Source: Flavobacteriaceae bacterium
Lineage (GTDB): Bacteria > Bacteroidota > Bacteroidia > Flavobacteriales > Flavobacteriaceae
Length of the DNA: 33,390 nucleotides
Direction: 5' to 3'
Assembly: GCA_002700465.1 (NCBI GenBank)
Contig: PADT01000013.1
Span: 1 to 33,390, forward strand
Shown here: one piece after another, positions 1-6,590 of the stretch
Layout: each line of letters opens with the position of its first letter
How positions within the stretch are numbered: the first letter of the stretch is position 1
Translations under genes and position numbers: made by a program
The notes under the pieces: generated by a model
What the model was told of the DNA's origin: nothing
Seen by the model: only the letters and a program-made list of their open reading frames with translations
Database searches by the model: none

Positions 1-1
1 T

Positions 2-352
2 CACTTTTGGGCTTTAGGATGGATGCTTCATGAAGATTATCAAAAGGCTGGAATAAACATGTTGCCAACAAAAAAAAGAGACAAATCAACAGCTTTACAA
101 ATAATACTTTATAGTCTTTGGACTATAATTATTTCAGTATTTCCAGTCACTGGGCTTACAGGTGATCTTAAGCTTAGTATTGGGTCTGCAGTAGTTGTAT
201 TATTTTTAGGTCTAGTCATGCTTTTTTATTCGATTAACTTATATAACAAGATGAATATTGCTGCAGCAAAGAAATTATTTACAGTTAGTATTTTATATTT
301 AACGCTTTTACAAATAACCTATTTAATAGATAAAATTTATTTATGGACTTAG
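2..352 (+). CDS. ctaB: Protoheme IX farnesyltransferase (heme O synthase), 3' part only
   Basis: This is the C-terminal part of the UbiA-type prenyltransferase that converts heme B to heme O for the terminal oxidase, in the inner membrane. The reading frame is open from base 2, so the gene enters from outside the window. The first visible residues (HFWALGWMLHEDYQKAGINM then LP) match the family signature of a PHFW-like segment followed by a D-Y-x-x-A-G-I-x-M-L-P loop. After it come three hydrophobic helices and a short tail ending YLWT. The stop overlaps the start of the next COX3-like gene by 10 bp, which fits co-transcription with the oxidase genes. The identification is strong from the motif and context; the N-terminal catalytic Asp-rich motif lies outside the window. 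Confidence 0.93.
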   Translation, partial: HFWALGWMLHEDYQKAGINMLPTKKRDKSTALQIILYSLWTIIISVFPVTGLTGDLKLSIGSAVVVLFLGLVMLFYSINLYNKMNIAAAKKLFTVSILYLTLLQITYLIDKIYLWT

Positions 353-924
353 AAGAACAACAAGAATTTAGAAAAAAACACAGAAGAGCAAGAAAGATGA
401 TGCTTCTTTTTTCTTTGCTTAGTATAACTATGACTTTTGCAGGACTTACTAGCGCATATATTGTGAGTAAATCTAGACCAGATTGGTTGGTTGATTTTCA
501 ATTGCCGGACTACTTCCTTTCTAGTACTCTAATTATAGTTTTAAGTAGTATTAGCATGTGGCTTGCTAAAAAAAACATTAAAAGAGATGAGTTCTCAAAG
601 ACATCATTATGGATTGGAATTACTTTTTTACTGAGTATTTTATTTGTGATTTCTCAATTTTTAGGTTTCCAAGAATTAATTTCTAAAGGCTATTATTTTA
701 CTGGTGCTCAAAGTACAGTGACAACATCTTTTTTATATGTTCTTTCTATGCTTCATTTGGCTCATGTTTTAGCAGGAATAATAGTACTTATTGTAGTATA
801 TTTAAATAATAAAAAAAACAAATACAAAGAAGAAAAGTTAGGCTTTGAACTAGCTGAAACATTTTGGCATTTTTTAGGTTTTTTATGGCTTTATTTGTTT
901 GTGTTTTTATATTTCTTTAGATAG
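343..924 (+). CDS. Cytochrome c oxidase subunit III-like protein (short form)
   Basis: This 193-residue heme-copper oxidase subunit III family protein is probably an integral part of, or partner in, the terminal oxidase. It has a charged N-terminus (EEQQEFRKKHRRARK) and about five hydrophobic helices. Family-like features are the SAYIV segment at the end of helix 1, the SMLHLAHVLAGI helix (counterpart of the TGFHGxHV helix in classical subunit III) and the C-terminal ETFWHFLGFLWLYLFVFLYF helix. It is followed by a second, longer COX3 gene; a pair of COX3-like genes after ctaB is usual in Flavobacteriia. It overlaps the ctaB stop by 10 bp. Which of the two COX3 proteins is the structural subunit cannot be decided from sequence alone. 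Confidence 0.88.
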   Translation: MDLEEQQEFRKKHRRARKMMLLFSLLSITMTFAGLTSAYIVSKSRPDWLVDFQLPDYFLSSTLIIVLSSISMWLAKKNIKRDEFSKTSLWIGITFLLSILFVISQFLGFQELISKGYYFTGAQSTVTTSFLYVLSMLHLAHVLAGIIVLIVVYLNNKKNKYKEEKLGFELAETFWHFLGFLWLYLFVFLYFFR

Positions 925-934
925 TAAAAAAATG

Positions 935-942
935 TAACTTTG
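935..942 (+). promoter_or_regulatory. Possible Bacteroidota -7 box (TAACTTTG) before the second COX3 gene
   Basis: TAACTTTG fits the Bacteroidota -7 consensus TAnnTTTG exactly and ends 22 bp before the ATG at 965. No clear TTG is present at the -33 distance, only a T-rich stretch. An internal promoter in the 40-bp gap between the two COX3 genes is plausible, but read-through from ctaB is equally possible. Confidence 0.4.
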
Positions 943-964
943 TAATCCTAATTTGTATATTTAA

Positions 965-1948
965 ATGAGTTCAACAATAACAACAATAGAAGACGATAAT
1001 ACTGACGTTTGGGGTGGTGGTAATAAGCCTTTAAATTCAAGCTATGGAAAACTAATGATGTGGTTTTTTATAGTTTCCGATGCATTAACATTTTCAGGAT
1101 TTTTAGCAGCATACGGTTTCTCAAGATTTAAAAACATTGATTCTTGGCCAATTGCTGATGAGGTGTTTACACACTTTCCTTTTTTACACGGAGTAGATGC
1201 TCCAATGTATTATGTTGCTCTAATGACTTTTGTATTAATATTTTCATCTGTAACTATGGTTCTGGCTGTTGATGCAGGTCATCATATGCAGAAAGGAAGA
1301 GTAGCTTTCTACATGCTTTTAACTATTATTGGTGGGGCTATTTTTGTTGGGTCCCAAGCTTGGGAGTGGGGTAATTTTATCAGAGGAGAATATGGTGCTG
1401 TCGAAACTAAAGGAGGTCAAATATATCAATTTCAAAGCTCGGAAACAGGAAAACGAATAGCGTTACATGATTTTGCAGTTGAAATTCCCACCGAGAGAGT
1501 TCAGCATGAAAGTAAAAATGGGGTTTGGTATATGGGCGAAAGCACCCTACCTTCCTATACAACTCAAGAGGTTATTTCAGGATTTGTTGCTAACGACGAC
1601 ATTGTAATTAAAACTGAAAAAATTGACGAAAATGGACATAAAATTATTTTATCAAGAGAAGAATCACTTAACAAAATAACTCAAGCCGTTAGTGTTGTTG
1701 AAGGGGCTAATTTGGTTAACAACGAATATGGAAATCGTTTGTTTGCTGATTTCTTCTTTTTTATTACTGGATTTCATGGTTTTCACGTTCTTTCAGGTGT
1801 TGTAATTAATATTATAATTTTCTTCAATGTTCTTGTTGGAACATATGAAAGGCGAGGTCATTACGAAATGGTTGAAAAAGTTGGTTTGTATTGGCATTTT
1901 GTTGATTTAGTTTGGGTTTTTGTATTCACTTTCTTTTATCTGGTATAA
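965..1948 (+). CDS. Cytochrome c oxidase subunit III (long form with soluble insert)
   Basis: This 327-residue heme-copper oxidase subunit III lies in the inner membrane. Helices are visible at about residues 28-52, 80-103, 111-132, 259-290 and 306-327. The classical signatures are SQAWEW near residue 130, FFFITGFHGFHVLSG at about 263-277 and GLYWHFVDLVWVFVFTFFY at the end. Between SQAWEW and the TGFHG helix there is an extra hydrophilic segment of about 100 residues (roughly 140-257) that is absent from textbook subunit III, where these parts are about 20 residues apart. It should lie on one face of the membrane as a soluble domain or loop. The neighbours are the short COX3 gene upstream and subunit IV 9 bp downstream. 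Confidence 0.93.
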   Translation: MSSTITTIEDDNTDVWGGGNKPLNSSYGKLMMWFFIVSDALTFSGFLAAYGFSRFKNIDSWPIADEVFTHFPFLHGVDAPMYYVALMTFVLIFSSVTMVLAVDAGHHMQKGRVAFYMLLTIIGGAIFVGSQAWEWGNFIRGEYGAVETKGGQIYQFQSSETGKRIALHDFAVEIPTERVQHESKNGVWYMGESTLPSYTTQEVISGFVANDDIVIKTEKIDENGHKIILSREESLNKITQAVSVVEGANLVNNEYGNRLFADFFFFITGFHGFHVLSGVVINIIIFFNVLVGTYERRGHYEMVEKVGLYWHFVDLVWVFVFTFFYLV

Positions 1949-1957
1949 TTTATTAAA

Positions 1958-2344
1958 ATGGGAAATAGCACACATAAATTAGAAATTTTTAGAGGACTTG
2001 TAAAGTTCAAGTCTAACCAAAGTAAAATTTGGGCGGTATTGTTTTTTTTATCCGTTGTAACTATCATTGAAGTAGCTCTTGGTATTGTTAAGCCTGAAGT
2101 TTTAATAGTAAATTCCTTTTTAAGCATGAAGCTTATAAACTGGATTTTTATTATTCTAACAATTGTTAAGGCATATTATATAATGTGGGATTTTATGCAC
2201 ATGAGAGACGAACTTAGAGGGCTCCAAGCCTCTGTAATTATAACGCTGTCATTTTTAATAGCCTACCTAGCTTTTATATTACTTGTTGAAGGAAATTATA
2301 TTTTTGACGTTATGTATGAAGGTTTTGTTAGCTGGAATTTTTAA
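1958..2344 (+). CDS. Cytochrome c oxidase subunit IV-type small membrane protein
   Basis: This 128-residue protein has three hydrophobic helices (about residues 25-45, 57-75 and 92-113) and fits the prokaryotic cytochrome c/quinol oxidase subunit IV family (CyoD/COX4-like). The helix 2 to helix 3 region with AYYIMWDFMHMRDELRGLQ is the family-like part: a Y-x-M-x-F-M-H-M stretch followed by a charged loop. It lies 9 bp after the long COX3 gene and 17 bp before the next gene, so it belongs to the oxidase operon. Small accessory subunits of this kind are thought to help assembly or stability of the complex. The function is inferred from family resemblance and position. Confidence 0.85.
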   Translation: MGNSTHKLEIFRGLVKFKSNQSKIWAVLFFLSVVTIIEVALGIVKPEVLIVNSFLSMKLINWIFIILTIVKAYYIMWDFMHMRDELRGLQASVIITLSFLIAYLAFILLVEGNYIFDVMYEGFVSWNF

Positions 2345-2361
2345 CCATTTAATCTTTTAGA

Positions 2362-2997
2362 ATGAGAAAATATGTAGTTCTCACCATTCTTTTTGTTTTA
2401 CCGTTAGTAGTTTATCTTTTTTTTGCGTCCGGAATCAATCATTTTGCTCAACTTCCAGTACTAACAAATAATATTGTTGATGTTTCAGAATATTCAAACG
2501 ATACTTTTAAAAATAAAATCACTATTCTTGGTTTTTTTGGAAATAATGTTCAAGACAAGCATGGTGACGCATTAAATTTAAATCAAAAGATATACAAGAG
2601 ATTTTATCAGTTTAAAGATTTTCAATTTATTATGATTCAGCCTAAAGGCACCAGTGAATTAGCTAAAAATCTTCAAAATGATTTAAAAACAGGTACAGAT
2701 ACAGATCTTGTAAATTGGAAATTTATTTCTCTTGAAGACCAAGCTCTTTCTGAAATTTTTAATAGCCTAAAAACTAATCTCACTTTAGATTCAAATTTAG
2801 GGACACCTTATGTTTTTATTATTGACAGGGATGCCAATTTAAGAGGAAGAGATGATGATGATGGTATTAAATACGGTTACGATTCAAGATCCGTAGCTGA
2901 TATAAATAACACTATGTTAGATGATGTTAAAGTTATTTTAGCTGAATATAGAATGGCTTTGAAAAAAAACAATAGATATAAAGAAAGTTTAGAATGA
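2362..2997 (+). CDS. Membrane-anchored thioredoxin-fold-like protein without cysteines, beside SCO
   Basis: This 211-residue protein starts with one hydrophobic anchor (about residues 5-24) and continues as a soluble, probably periplasmic domain. The domain has thioredoxin-fold features: a central strand ITILGFFGNN where SCO or thioredoxin would carry the Cys motif, a following helix, a second strand QFIMIQPKG, and a late TPYVFIIDRDANLRGR strand resembling the cis-Pro plus VFLIDxxG segment of the fold. The translated protein contains no cysteine, so it cannot be a thiol-disulfide enzyme or a copper site of the SCO type. It lies in the oxidase cluster, and its stop overlaps the SCO start by 4 bp (ATGA). 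I infer a structural or chaperone role in oxidase biogenesis; its exact function is unknown to me. Confidence 0.8.
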   Translation: MRKYVVLTILFVLPLVVYLFFASGINHFAQLPVLTNNIVDVSEYSNDTFKNKITILGFFGNNVQDKHGDALNLNQKIYKRFYQFKDFQFIMIQPKGTSELAKNLQNDLKTGTDTDLVNWKFISLEDQALSEIFNSLKTNLTLDSNLGTPYVFIIDRDANLRGRDDDDGIKYGYDSRSVADINNTMLDDVKVILAEYRMALKKNNRYKESLE

Positions 2998-3692
2998 AAA
3001 AATACTCTTACATAGGTATATCATTCATAGTTTTAATTTTCGGAATTATATTTTTCCCTAGAATAATGGATCGAATCGAAAATCAATCCATAAGTGACAC
3101 TAAACGATTATCAAAATCTGATGAGCTTAGTTTTATAAAATTAAATGGTGAAAAAAGAAAAGTTGCAAACTTTTTATTTTTAAATCAAGACAGTTTATAC
3201 GTGAGTAATGAAGACTATAATGGTAAAGTGTTTGTAGCAGAATTTTTCTTTACAAGATGCCCTTCTATATGTATTGAAATGAATAAAAACATGAAAATTT
3301 TAGATGAGTTATATGGCGATAGAGATGATTTTGGAATAGCTTCTTTTACAATAGATCCTGAAAATGACACCCCAACAACTTTAAAAAAATATTCTGAACT
3401 AATTGAAGTAAAGTCAAAAAATTGGCATTTTTTGACGGGCGATAAAGAAGATATTTATGAGTTGTCTAATAAAGGATTTAACATATTTTCATCTATTAAT
3501 GAAGCAGTTGAAGGTGGGTTTGAACATCAAGGTTTTTTTGCATTAATAGACCAAAATGGATATATTCGATCTAGGGTCAATGAGTATGGCACGCCAATTG
3601 TTTATTATTCTGGAATAACAAATGAAAATGAAAATGTTCAGGGAATTGAAATGATAAAAGAAGATATTGATAAACTATTAAAAACTCAATAA
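2994..3692 (+). CDS. SCO family copper chaperone/thiol reductase for cytochrome oxidase
   Basis: This 232-residue SCO1/SenC/PrrC family protein has an N-terminal membrane anchor (about residues 4-22) and a periplasmic thioredoxin-like domain. The copper-binding elements are complete: the CxxxC motif CPSIC (Cys89 and Cys93) after the FFFTR strand, and the distal His178 in GFEHQGFFALIDQNG. SCO proteins deliver copper to, or keep reduced, the CuA site of oxidase subunit II. It overlaps the upstream cysteine-free paralogue-like gene by 4 bp, and its last base is the first base of the DUF420 gene start, so translation of the three is probably coupled. The assignment is strong; subunit II itself is not in this window. 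Confidence 0.92.
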   Translation: MKKYSYIGISFIVLIFGIIFFPRIMDRIENQSISDTKRLSKSDELSFIKLNGEKRKVANFLFLNQDSLYVSNEDYNGKVFVAEFFFTRCPSICIEMNKNMKILDELYGDRDDFGIASFTIDPENDTPTTLKKYSELIEVKSKNWHFLTGDKEDIYELSNKGFNIFSSINEAVEGGFEHQGFFALIDQNGYIRSRVNEYGTPIVYYSGITNENENVQGIEMIKEDIDKLLKTQ

Positions 3693-4207
3693 TGGAAAAA
3701 AATAAATATGGAATTTGGATTAAAATTGTTTCTGTTTTAATTCCTGTTGTAGTTGCAATTTTATTTACAGTTAGAATTCCAAATGTTGAGCCATTATCTT
3801 TTTTACCACCTATATATGCTTCAATAAATGCGTTAACTGCTGTACTTTTGGTTATTGCACTAAAAGCTATTAAATCTGGCAAGCGACTATTGCATGAAAG
3901 ATTAATGAAAACTTGTATAGCATTGTCTCTAGTTTTTTTAGTTATGTATATTGCTTATCATATGACTTCAGATCCAACTCCTTTTGGTGGAGAAGGAGCT
4001 GTAGCTTACGTTTATTATTTCATACTAATCTCTCACATTTTATTATCAATAATCTTGATTCCTTTAGTATTAACAAGTTACGTAAGAGCAATTCAAGCGC
4101 AGTTTGATCCACACAAAAAGATTTCAAAAATTACTTTTCCAATTTGGCTTTATGTAGCAGTTACTGGCGTTGTAGTTTATTTAATGATTTCACCATATTA
4201 CGTATGA
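3692..4207 (+). CDS. DUF420 membrane protein, probable cytochrome oxidase assembly factor
   Basis: This 171-residue protein has five hydrophobic helices, as expected for the DUF420 family. Histidines are in family-like positions: His68 (LLHERLM), His90 (AYHMTSDPTPFGG), His115 (LISHILLS) and His131 (DPHKKI). DUF420 proteins of Firmicutes (YozB/CtaM) are needed for aa3-type oxidase activity, and the histidines suggest heme or metal contact. In this window the gene directly follows SCO and overlaps the next small gene by 4 bp (ATGA). Both facts support a biogenesis role for the oxidase encoded upstream. Family membership is clear to me by pattern; the molecular role is inferred. Confidence 0.87.
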   Translation: MEKNKYGIWIKIVSVLIPVVVAILFTVRIPNVEPLSFLPPIYASINALTAVLLVIALKAIKSGKRLLHERLMKTCIALSLVFLVMYIAYHMTSDPTPFGGEGAVAYVYYFILISHILLSIILIPLVLTSYVRAIQAQFDPHKKISKITFPIWLYVAVTGVVVYLMISPYYV

Positions 4208-4386
4208 ATTTAATGGTCTATTTATTGGATTTACAATGCGCTATGTGTAGAGCAGTACTAGAGTCTGGTGCTGACCAAAAAACAGCTGAAAGCTTAAATG
4301 ATGGGATAGTTTATTTAATGATTATTCCTTACGTTCTTGGTGGATTAACTCTGTATTTCCTCTACTTAAAGTTTTTTAAAAAGTAA
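4204..4386 (+). CDS. 60-residue CxxC membrane protein at the end of the oxidase cluster
   Basis: I choose the ATG at 4204, which overlaps the DUF420 stop as ATGA and gives 60 residues. The frame is open to an ATG at 4144, but that start would lie 64 bp inside DUF420. The protein begins with a short hydrophobic stretch, then QCAMCRAVLESG with Cys12 and Cys15, a polar middle and one strong helix (about residues 34-56) ending in lysines. Similar small CAMC proteins follow DUF420 genes in other Bacteroidota, as I remember them, usually with a longer signal-like N-terminus. The CxxC pair next to SCO and DUF420 suggests metal or thiol handling in oxidase assembly. That is inference. Confidence 0.75.
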   Translation: MNLMVYLLDLQCAMCRAVLESGADQKTAESLNDGIVYLMIIPYVLGGLTLYFLYLKFFKK

Positions 4387-4387
4387 T

Positions 4388-4417
4388 TTGTGGGTTTGTA
4401 ATTTTTTTTTACTTTTG
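4388..4417 (+). promoter_or_regulatory. Bacteroidota-type promoter of the PadR/PspC operon
   Basis: TTG at 4388-4390 is followed after 19 bp by TACTTTTG at 4410-4417, an exact TAnnTTTG -7 box with correct spacing. It starts 2 bp after the stop of the oxidase-cluster gene and faces the PadR operon. Transcription would begin within the palindromic repeats listed next. Confidence 0.75.
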
Positions 4418-4419
4418 CT

Positions 4420-4453
4420 ACTATGTAATGCATAGTACTATGCAATGTATAAT
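4420..4453 (+). promoter_or_regulatory. Tandem palindromic operator, likely for the PadR regulator
   Basis: Two adjoining 17-bp units, ACTATGTAATGCATAGT (4420-4436) and ACTATGCAATGTATAAT (4437-4453), differ at three positions. Each is an inverted repeat with a 5-bp centre, perfect arms ACTATG/CATAGT in the first and weaker arms in the second. The junction also forms a perfect 16-bp palindrome, TGCATAGTACTATGCA (4429-4444). The repeats start 2 bp after the -7 box, covering the expected transcription start, where a bound repressor would block transcription. PadR proteins are dimers that commonly bind ATG-rich palindromes, and a padR gene is in the operon, so autoregulation is the natural inference. 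Confidence 0.7.
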
Positions 4454-4548
4454 AATAGTTAGCCTTAAGTATCAAATTAAAAATATTCCATATATAGTTT
4501 GATTTAAATTATTTGATGTTTGGGGCTGAATATTTAAAAACTAAAAAA

Positions 4549-4638
4549 ATGGAATTATTATTAGATTGGAGAAATATTTTTATTGTGGCGCTTATGCTTA
4601 TAGTTTTTTTAATTAGCTATAAAACTTTAAAAAAATAA
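4549..4638 (+). CDS. Candidate 29-residue single-helix membrane microprotein
   Basis: An ATG at 4549 opens a 29-codon frame ending with TAA at 4636-4638. The product starts MELLLDWRN, continues with about 15 hydrophobic residues (IFIVALMLIVFLISY) and ends KTLKK. That is a well-formed single transmembrane segment with positive residues at the end. It is the first frame after the PadR promoter and operator, about 95 bp after the repeats and 26 bp before the lipoprotein gene, inside an otherwise unexplained leader. Small membrane partners are common in phage-shock-type systems (known for other bacteria). No homologue comes to mind, so existence as a gene is moderately supported and function is unknown. 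Confidence 0.5.
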   Translation: MELLLDWRNIFIVALMLIVFLISYKTLKK

Positions 4639-4664
4639 AAAATTATTAAATAAAAATTAAAATA

Positions 4665-4883
4665 ATGAAAAAAATACTATTACTATTATTTATTACTTTC
4701 ACATTCATTTCTTGTGGATTAGATGTAAAACCTACTGTTACAGTAAAGAATGACATTAACTTGACCATTGACGGAGAAAATATCGATGGAATTCAAGGTG
4801 AATGGATTATCTCGTCTGAAGAAAAAAAAGAAAAGGGTAAAGAGATTATTGTTATTACTATTGAAAAAAACGAAATCATATAA
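4665..4883 (+). CDS. Small lipoprotein in the PadR/PspC operon
   Basis: This 72-residue protein has a lipoprotein signal peptide: MKK, a hydrophobic stretch and the lipobox-like FISC with the acylated Cys at about residue 17. The mature part is hydrophilic, with GLDVKPTVTVKNDINLTIDGENIDG followed by a Lys/Glu-rich end (EEKKEKGKE). It is probably anchored on the periplasmic side or in the outer membrane. It lies between the candidate microprotein and padR; its stop is 6 bp before the TTG start of padR and in the same frame. I do not recognise a domain. Its place in the operon suggests it belongs to the envelope-stress function of the PspC protein, which is inference. Confidence 0.7.
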   Translation: MKKILLLLFITFTFISCGLDVKPTVTVKNDINLTIDGENIDGIQGEWIISSEEKKEKGKEIIVITIEKNEII

Positions 4884-4889
4884 TTTAAG

Positions 4890-5222
4890 TTGAGTACAGA
4901 GAATTTTAAAATACAAATTAGAAAGGGGCTTTTAGAATTCTGTGTTTTACAGATTATATCTAAAAAAGAAGTTTATGCTTCTGAAATTATTGATGAATTA
5001 AAAGGTTCTAAAATAATTGTAGTAGAGGGTACTGTTTATCCTCTTCTAAGTAGATTAAAAAAATCAGACTACATCAAACACGAATGGAAAGAATCAACTC
5101 AAGGTCCACCAAGAAAGTATTATTCGATTAGTGTTTATGGACTAGAACATTTAAAAGAGCTAATCGTTTCTTGGAGCGATATAAATAGTTCAGTAAAAGA
5201 ACTTCTTAAAACCAAAAAATGA
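4890..5222 (+). CDS. PadR family transcriptional regulator
   Basis: This 110-residue winged-helix regulator belongs to the PadR family. The family pattern is present: RKGLLEFCVLQIISKKEVYASEI for helix 1 and turn, then VEGTVYPLLSRLKKSDYI for the recognition helix, and the wing GPPRKYYSISVYGLEHL. The start is a TTG at 4890, because an in-frame stop lies 6 bp upstream (4881-4883) and the conserved N-terminus begins right after it; no ATG is available without losing helix 1. The gene sits in an operon with a two-PspC-domain membrane protein, an arrangement familiar in Bacteroidota. It probably represses its own promoter through the tandem palindrome at 4420-4453. Confidence in the family is high; the regulon is inferred. 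Confidence 0.93.
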   Translation: MSTENFKIQIRKGLLEFCVLQIISKKEVYASEIIDELKGSKIIVVEGTVYPLLSRLKKSDYIKHEWKESTQGPPRKYYSISVYGLEHLKELIVSWSDINSSVKELLKTKK

Positions 5223-5296
5223 AAAAACTATTTCTTTTATTATTGGAATTTAAGATAAATCTTTTAAAGAAAATTTTAAAATGGTTTAGGGATTAA
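5219..5296 (+). CDS. Candidate 25-residue amphipathic microprotein, coupled to padR
   Basis: An ATG at 5219 overlaps the padR stop (ATGA) and opens 25 codons up to TAA at 5294-5296, leaving only 10 bp to the PspC-protein gene. The product starts MKKLFLLLLEFKINLL and ends in a Lys/Arg/Trp-rich part (KKILKWFRD). It is hydrophobic with basic residues spaced as in a membrane-surface helix. The exact stop-start overlap and the way it fills the 84-bp gap between two operon genes argue for translation. Its short length and AT-rich codons allow chance. Function unknown. Confidence 0.42.
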   Translation: MKKLFLLLLEFKINLLKKILKWFRD

Positions 5297-5306
5297 AAAA
5301 AAAAAA

Positions 5307-6581
5307 ATGAAAAAAACACTTACAATAAACATAGGACACTCCATTTTTAACATTGAAGAAGACGCTTATGAAATATTGAACAAATATTTAGATTCAATTA
5401 AAAATTATTTTAAAAAAATTGATAATGATTCAGAAATAATTAAAGATTTCGAATTAAGAATTGCAGAAAATTTTTCAGCTAAAGTTTCACCGATAAAGCA
5501 ATGTATTGATTTAAGTGATGTTAAAGAAGTCATTAAGATAATGGGATCTTTAGACGATTTTAAAGAGATTTATGATGATACTGAAACAGAAAATGTAAAC
5601 GAAGAGAAAAAAACAAACAATAAACTTTTTAGAGATTCTAGCAATAGAGTTATTGCAGGAGTTTGTTCTGGAATAGCTGAATATTTTAGAATTGATCCAA
5701 TAATTGTAAGGGTTTTATTTTTTATAGCAGTTCCATTGAATTTAATTGTGTACATAATATTTTGGATAGGGATTCCATCAAAAGATTTTGACCCTGACCT
5801 TAGAAAAATACTTTACAGGGATAAAGAGAATGGAGTAATAGGAGGTGTAGCAAAAGGACTATCAAATTATCTTAAAATTGATGCCAATATAATAAGAGTA
5901 ATCTTTATTGTGAGTTTATTTTTTGGTGGCGCAGGATTATTATTCTATTTTTTATTGTGGCTTTTTACTAAAGAGGCTAAAACAATAGGTGAAAAAATGA
6001 ATATGTCGGGCTTTAATGTTAATCTATCTAATGTTGAAGACTTCATTAAAAAAAAAACCAAAAATCTAAACAGTCCTGAAAACACTTTAACTAAGGTTTT
6101 TTTATTTCCCTTCAGACTATTGGCTCCACTGATTAATGCCTTTTTAAAGATTGGAGTTTTCGTTTTTAAAATAATATTCTTTATATTTTCTTCAATATTT
6201 ATTGTTTTTATTTCTATTTTATTAGTTGTTTTTTCAACTATATCATTTAAAGATATAAGTCCAGAACAAGACCCTAAATTTCATGAACTATTAAATGCTA
6301 TCCCTGATTACTTTGCGATATTTTCAGTGGTTTTCTTACTGCTTACAATTATAATTTCTGTTATTATTTCGTTTTATGTATTGTTTAAAAAGAAATCAAA
6401 TTCTTATTTTTTTATGGTATTAATTTTTTTGTGGATAGCCTTTTTAACCCTTATTATGATTTCATTACCAAATATAATTTTAAACATGCAAGATTTAAAT
6501 TTGCTGCCAAACTGGATTGATGGTAACTATTCTTTTATTTGGAAATGGAATGATGGTATAATGCTAAATAAAAATAATTAG
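5307..6581 (+). CDS. Membrane protein with two PspC domains
   Basis: This 424-residue inner-membrane protein has an N-terminal cytoplasmic region (about 1-105, sensor-like, starting TLTINIGHSIFNIEEDAYEIL) and then two consecutive PspC domains. Domain 1 spans about 107-157 (KLFRDSSNRVIAGVCSGIAEYF); domain 2 spans about 170-221 (LYRDKENGVIGGVAKGLSNYL). Each has the R-D-x-x-N-x-V-I-x-G-V motif and a hydrophobic hairpin. Three or more further helices fill residues 265-405. PspC domains act in phage-shock-type envelope stress responses in other bacteria, where they sense or transmit membrane stress. It is the last and largest gene of the PadR operon. Many relatives carry a further C-terminal soluble domain that I do not see here. 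Confidence 0.9.
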   Translation: MKKTLTINIGHSIFNIEEDAYEILNKYLDSIKNYFKKIDNDSEIIKDFELRIAENFSAKVSPIKQCIDLSDVKEVIKIMGSLDDFKEIYDDTETENVNEEKKTNNKLFRDSSNRVIAGVCSGIAEYFRIDPIIVRVLFFIAVPLNLIVYIIFWIGIPSKDFDPDLRKILYRDKENGVIGGVAKGLSNYLKIDANIIRVIFIVSLFFGGAGLLFYFLLWLFTKEAKTIGEKMNMSGFNVNLSNVEDFIKKKTKNLNSPENTLTKVFLFPFRLLAPLINAFLKIGVFVFKIIFFIFSSIFIVFISILLVVFSTISFKDISPEQDPKFHELLNAIPDYFAIFSVVFLLLTIIISVIISFYVLFKKKSNSYFFMVLIFLWIAFLTLIMISLPNIILNMQDLNLLPNWIDGNYSFIWKWNDGIMLNKNN

Positions 6582-6590
6582 GTTTATAAA

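Noticed and set aside
4144-4386. 80-residue version of the CxxC protein starting inside DUF420
   Set aside because: The extra 20 residues would overlap DUF420 by 64 bp and look like an out-of-frame reading of its last helix. The ATGA start at 4204 fits better.
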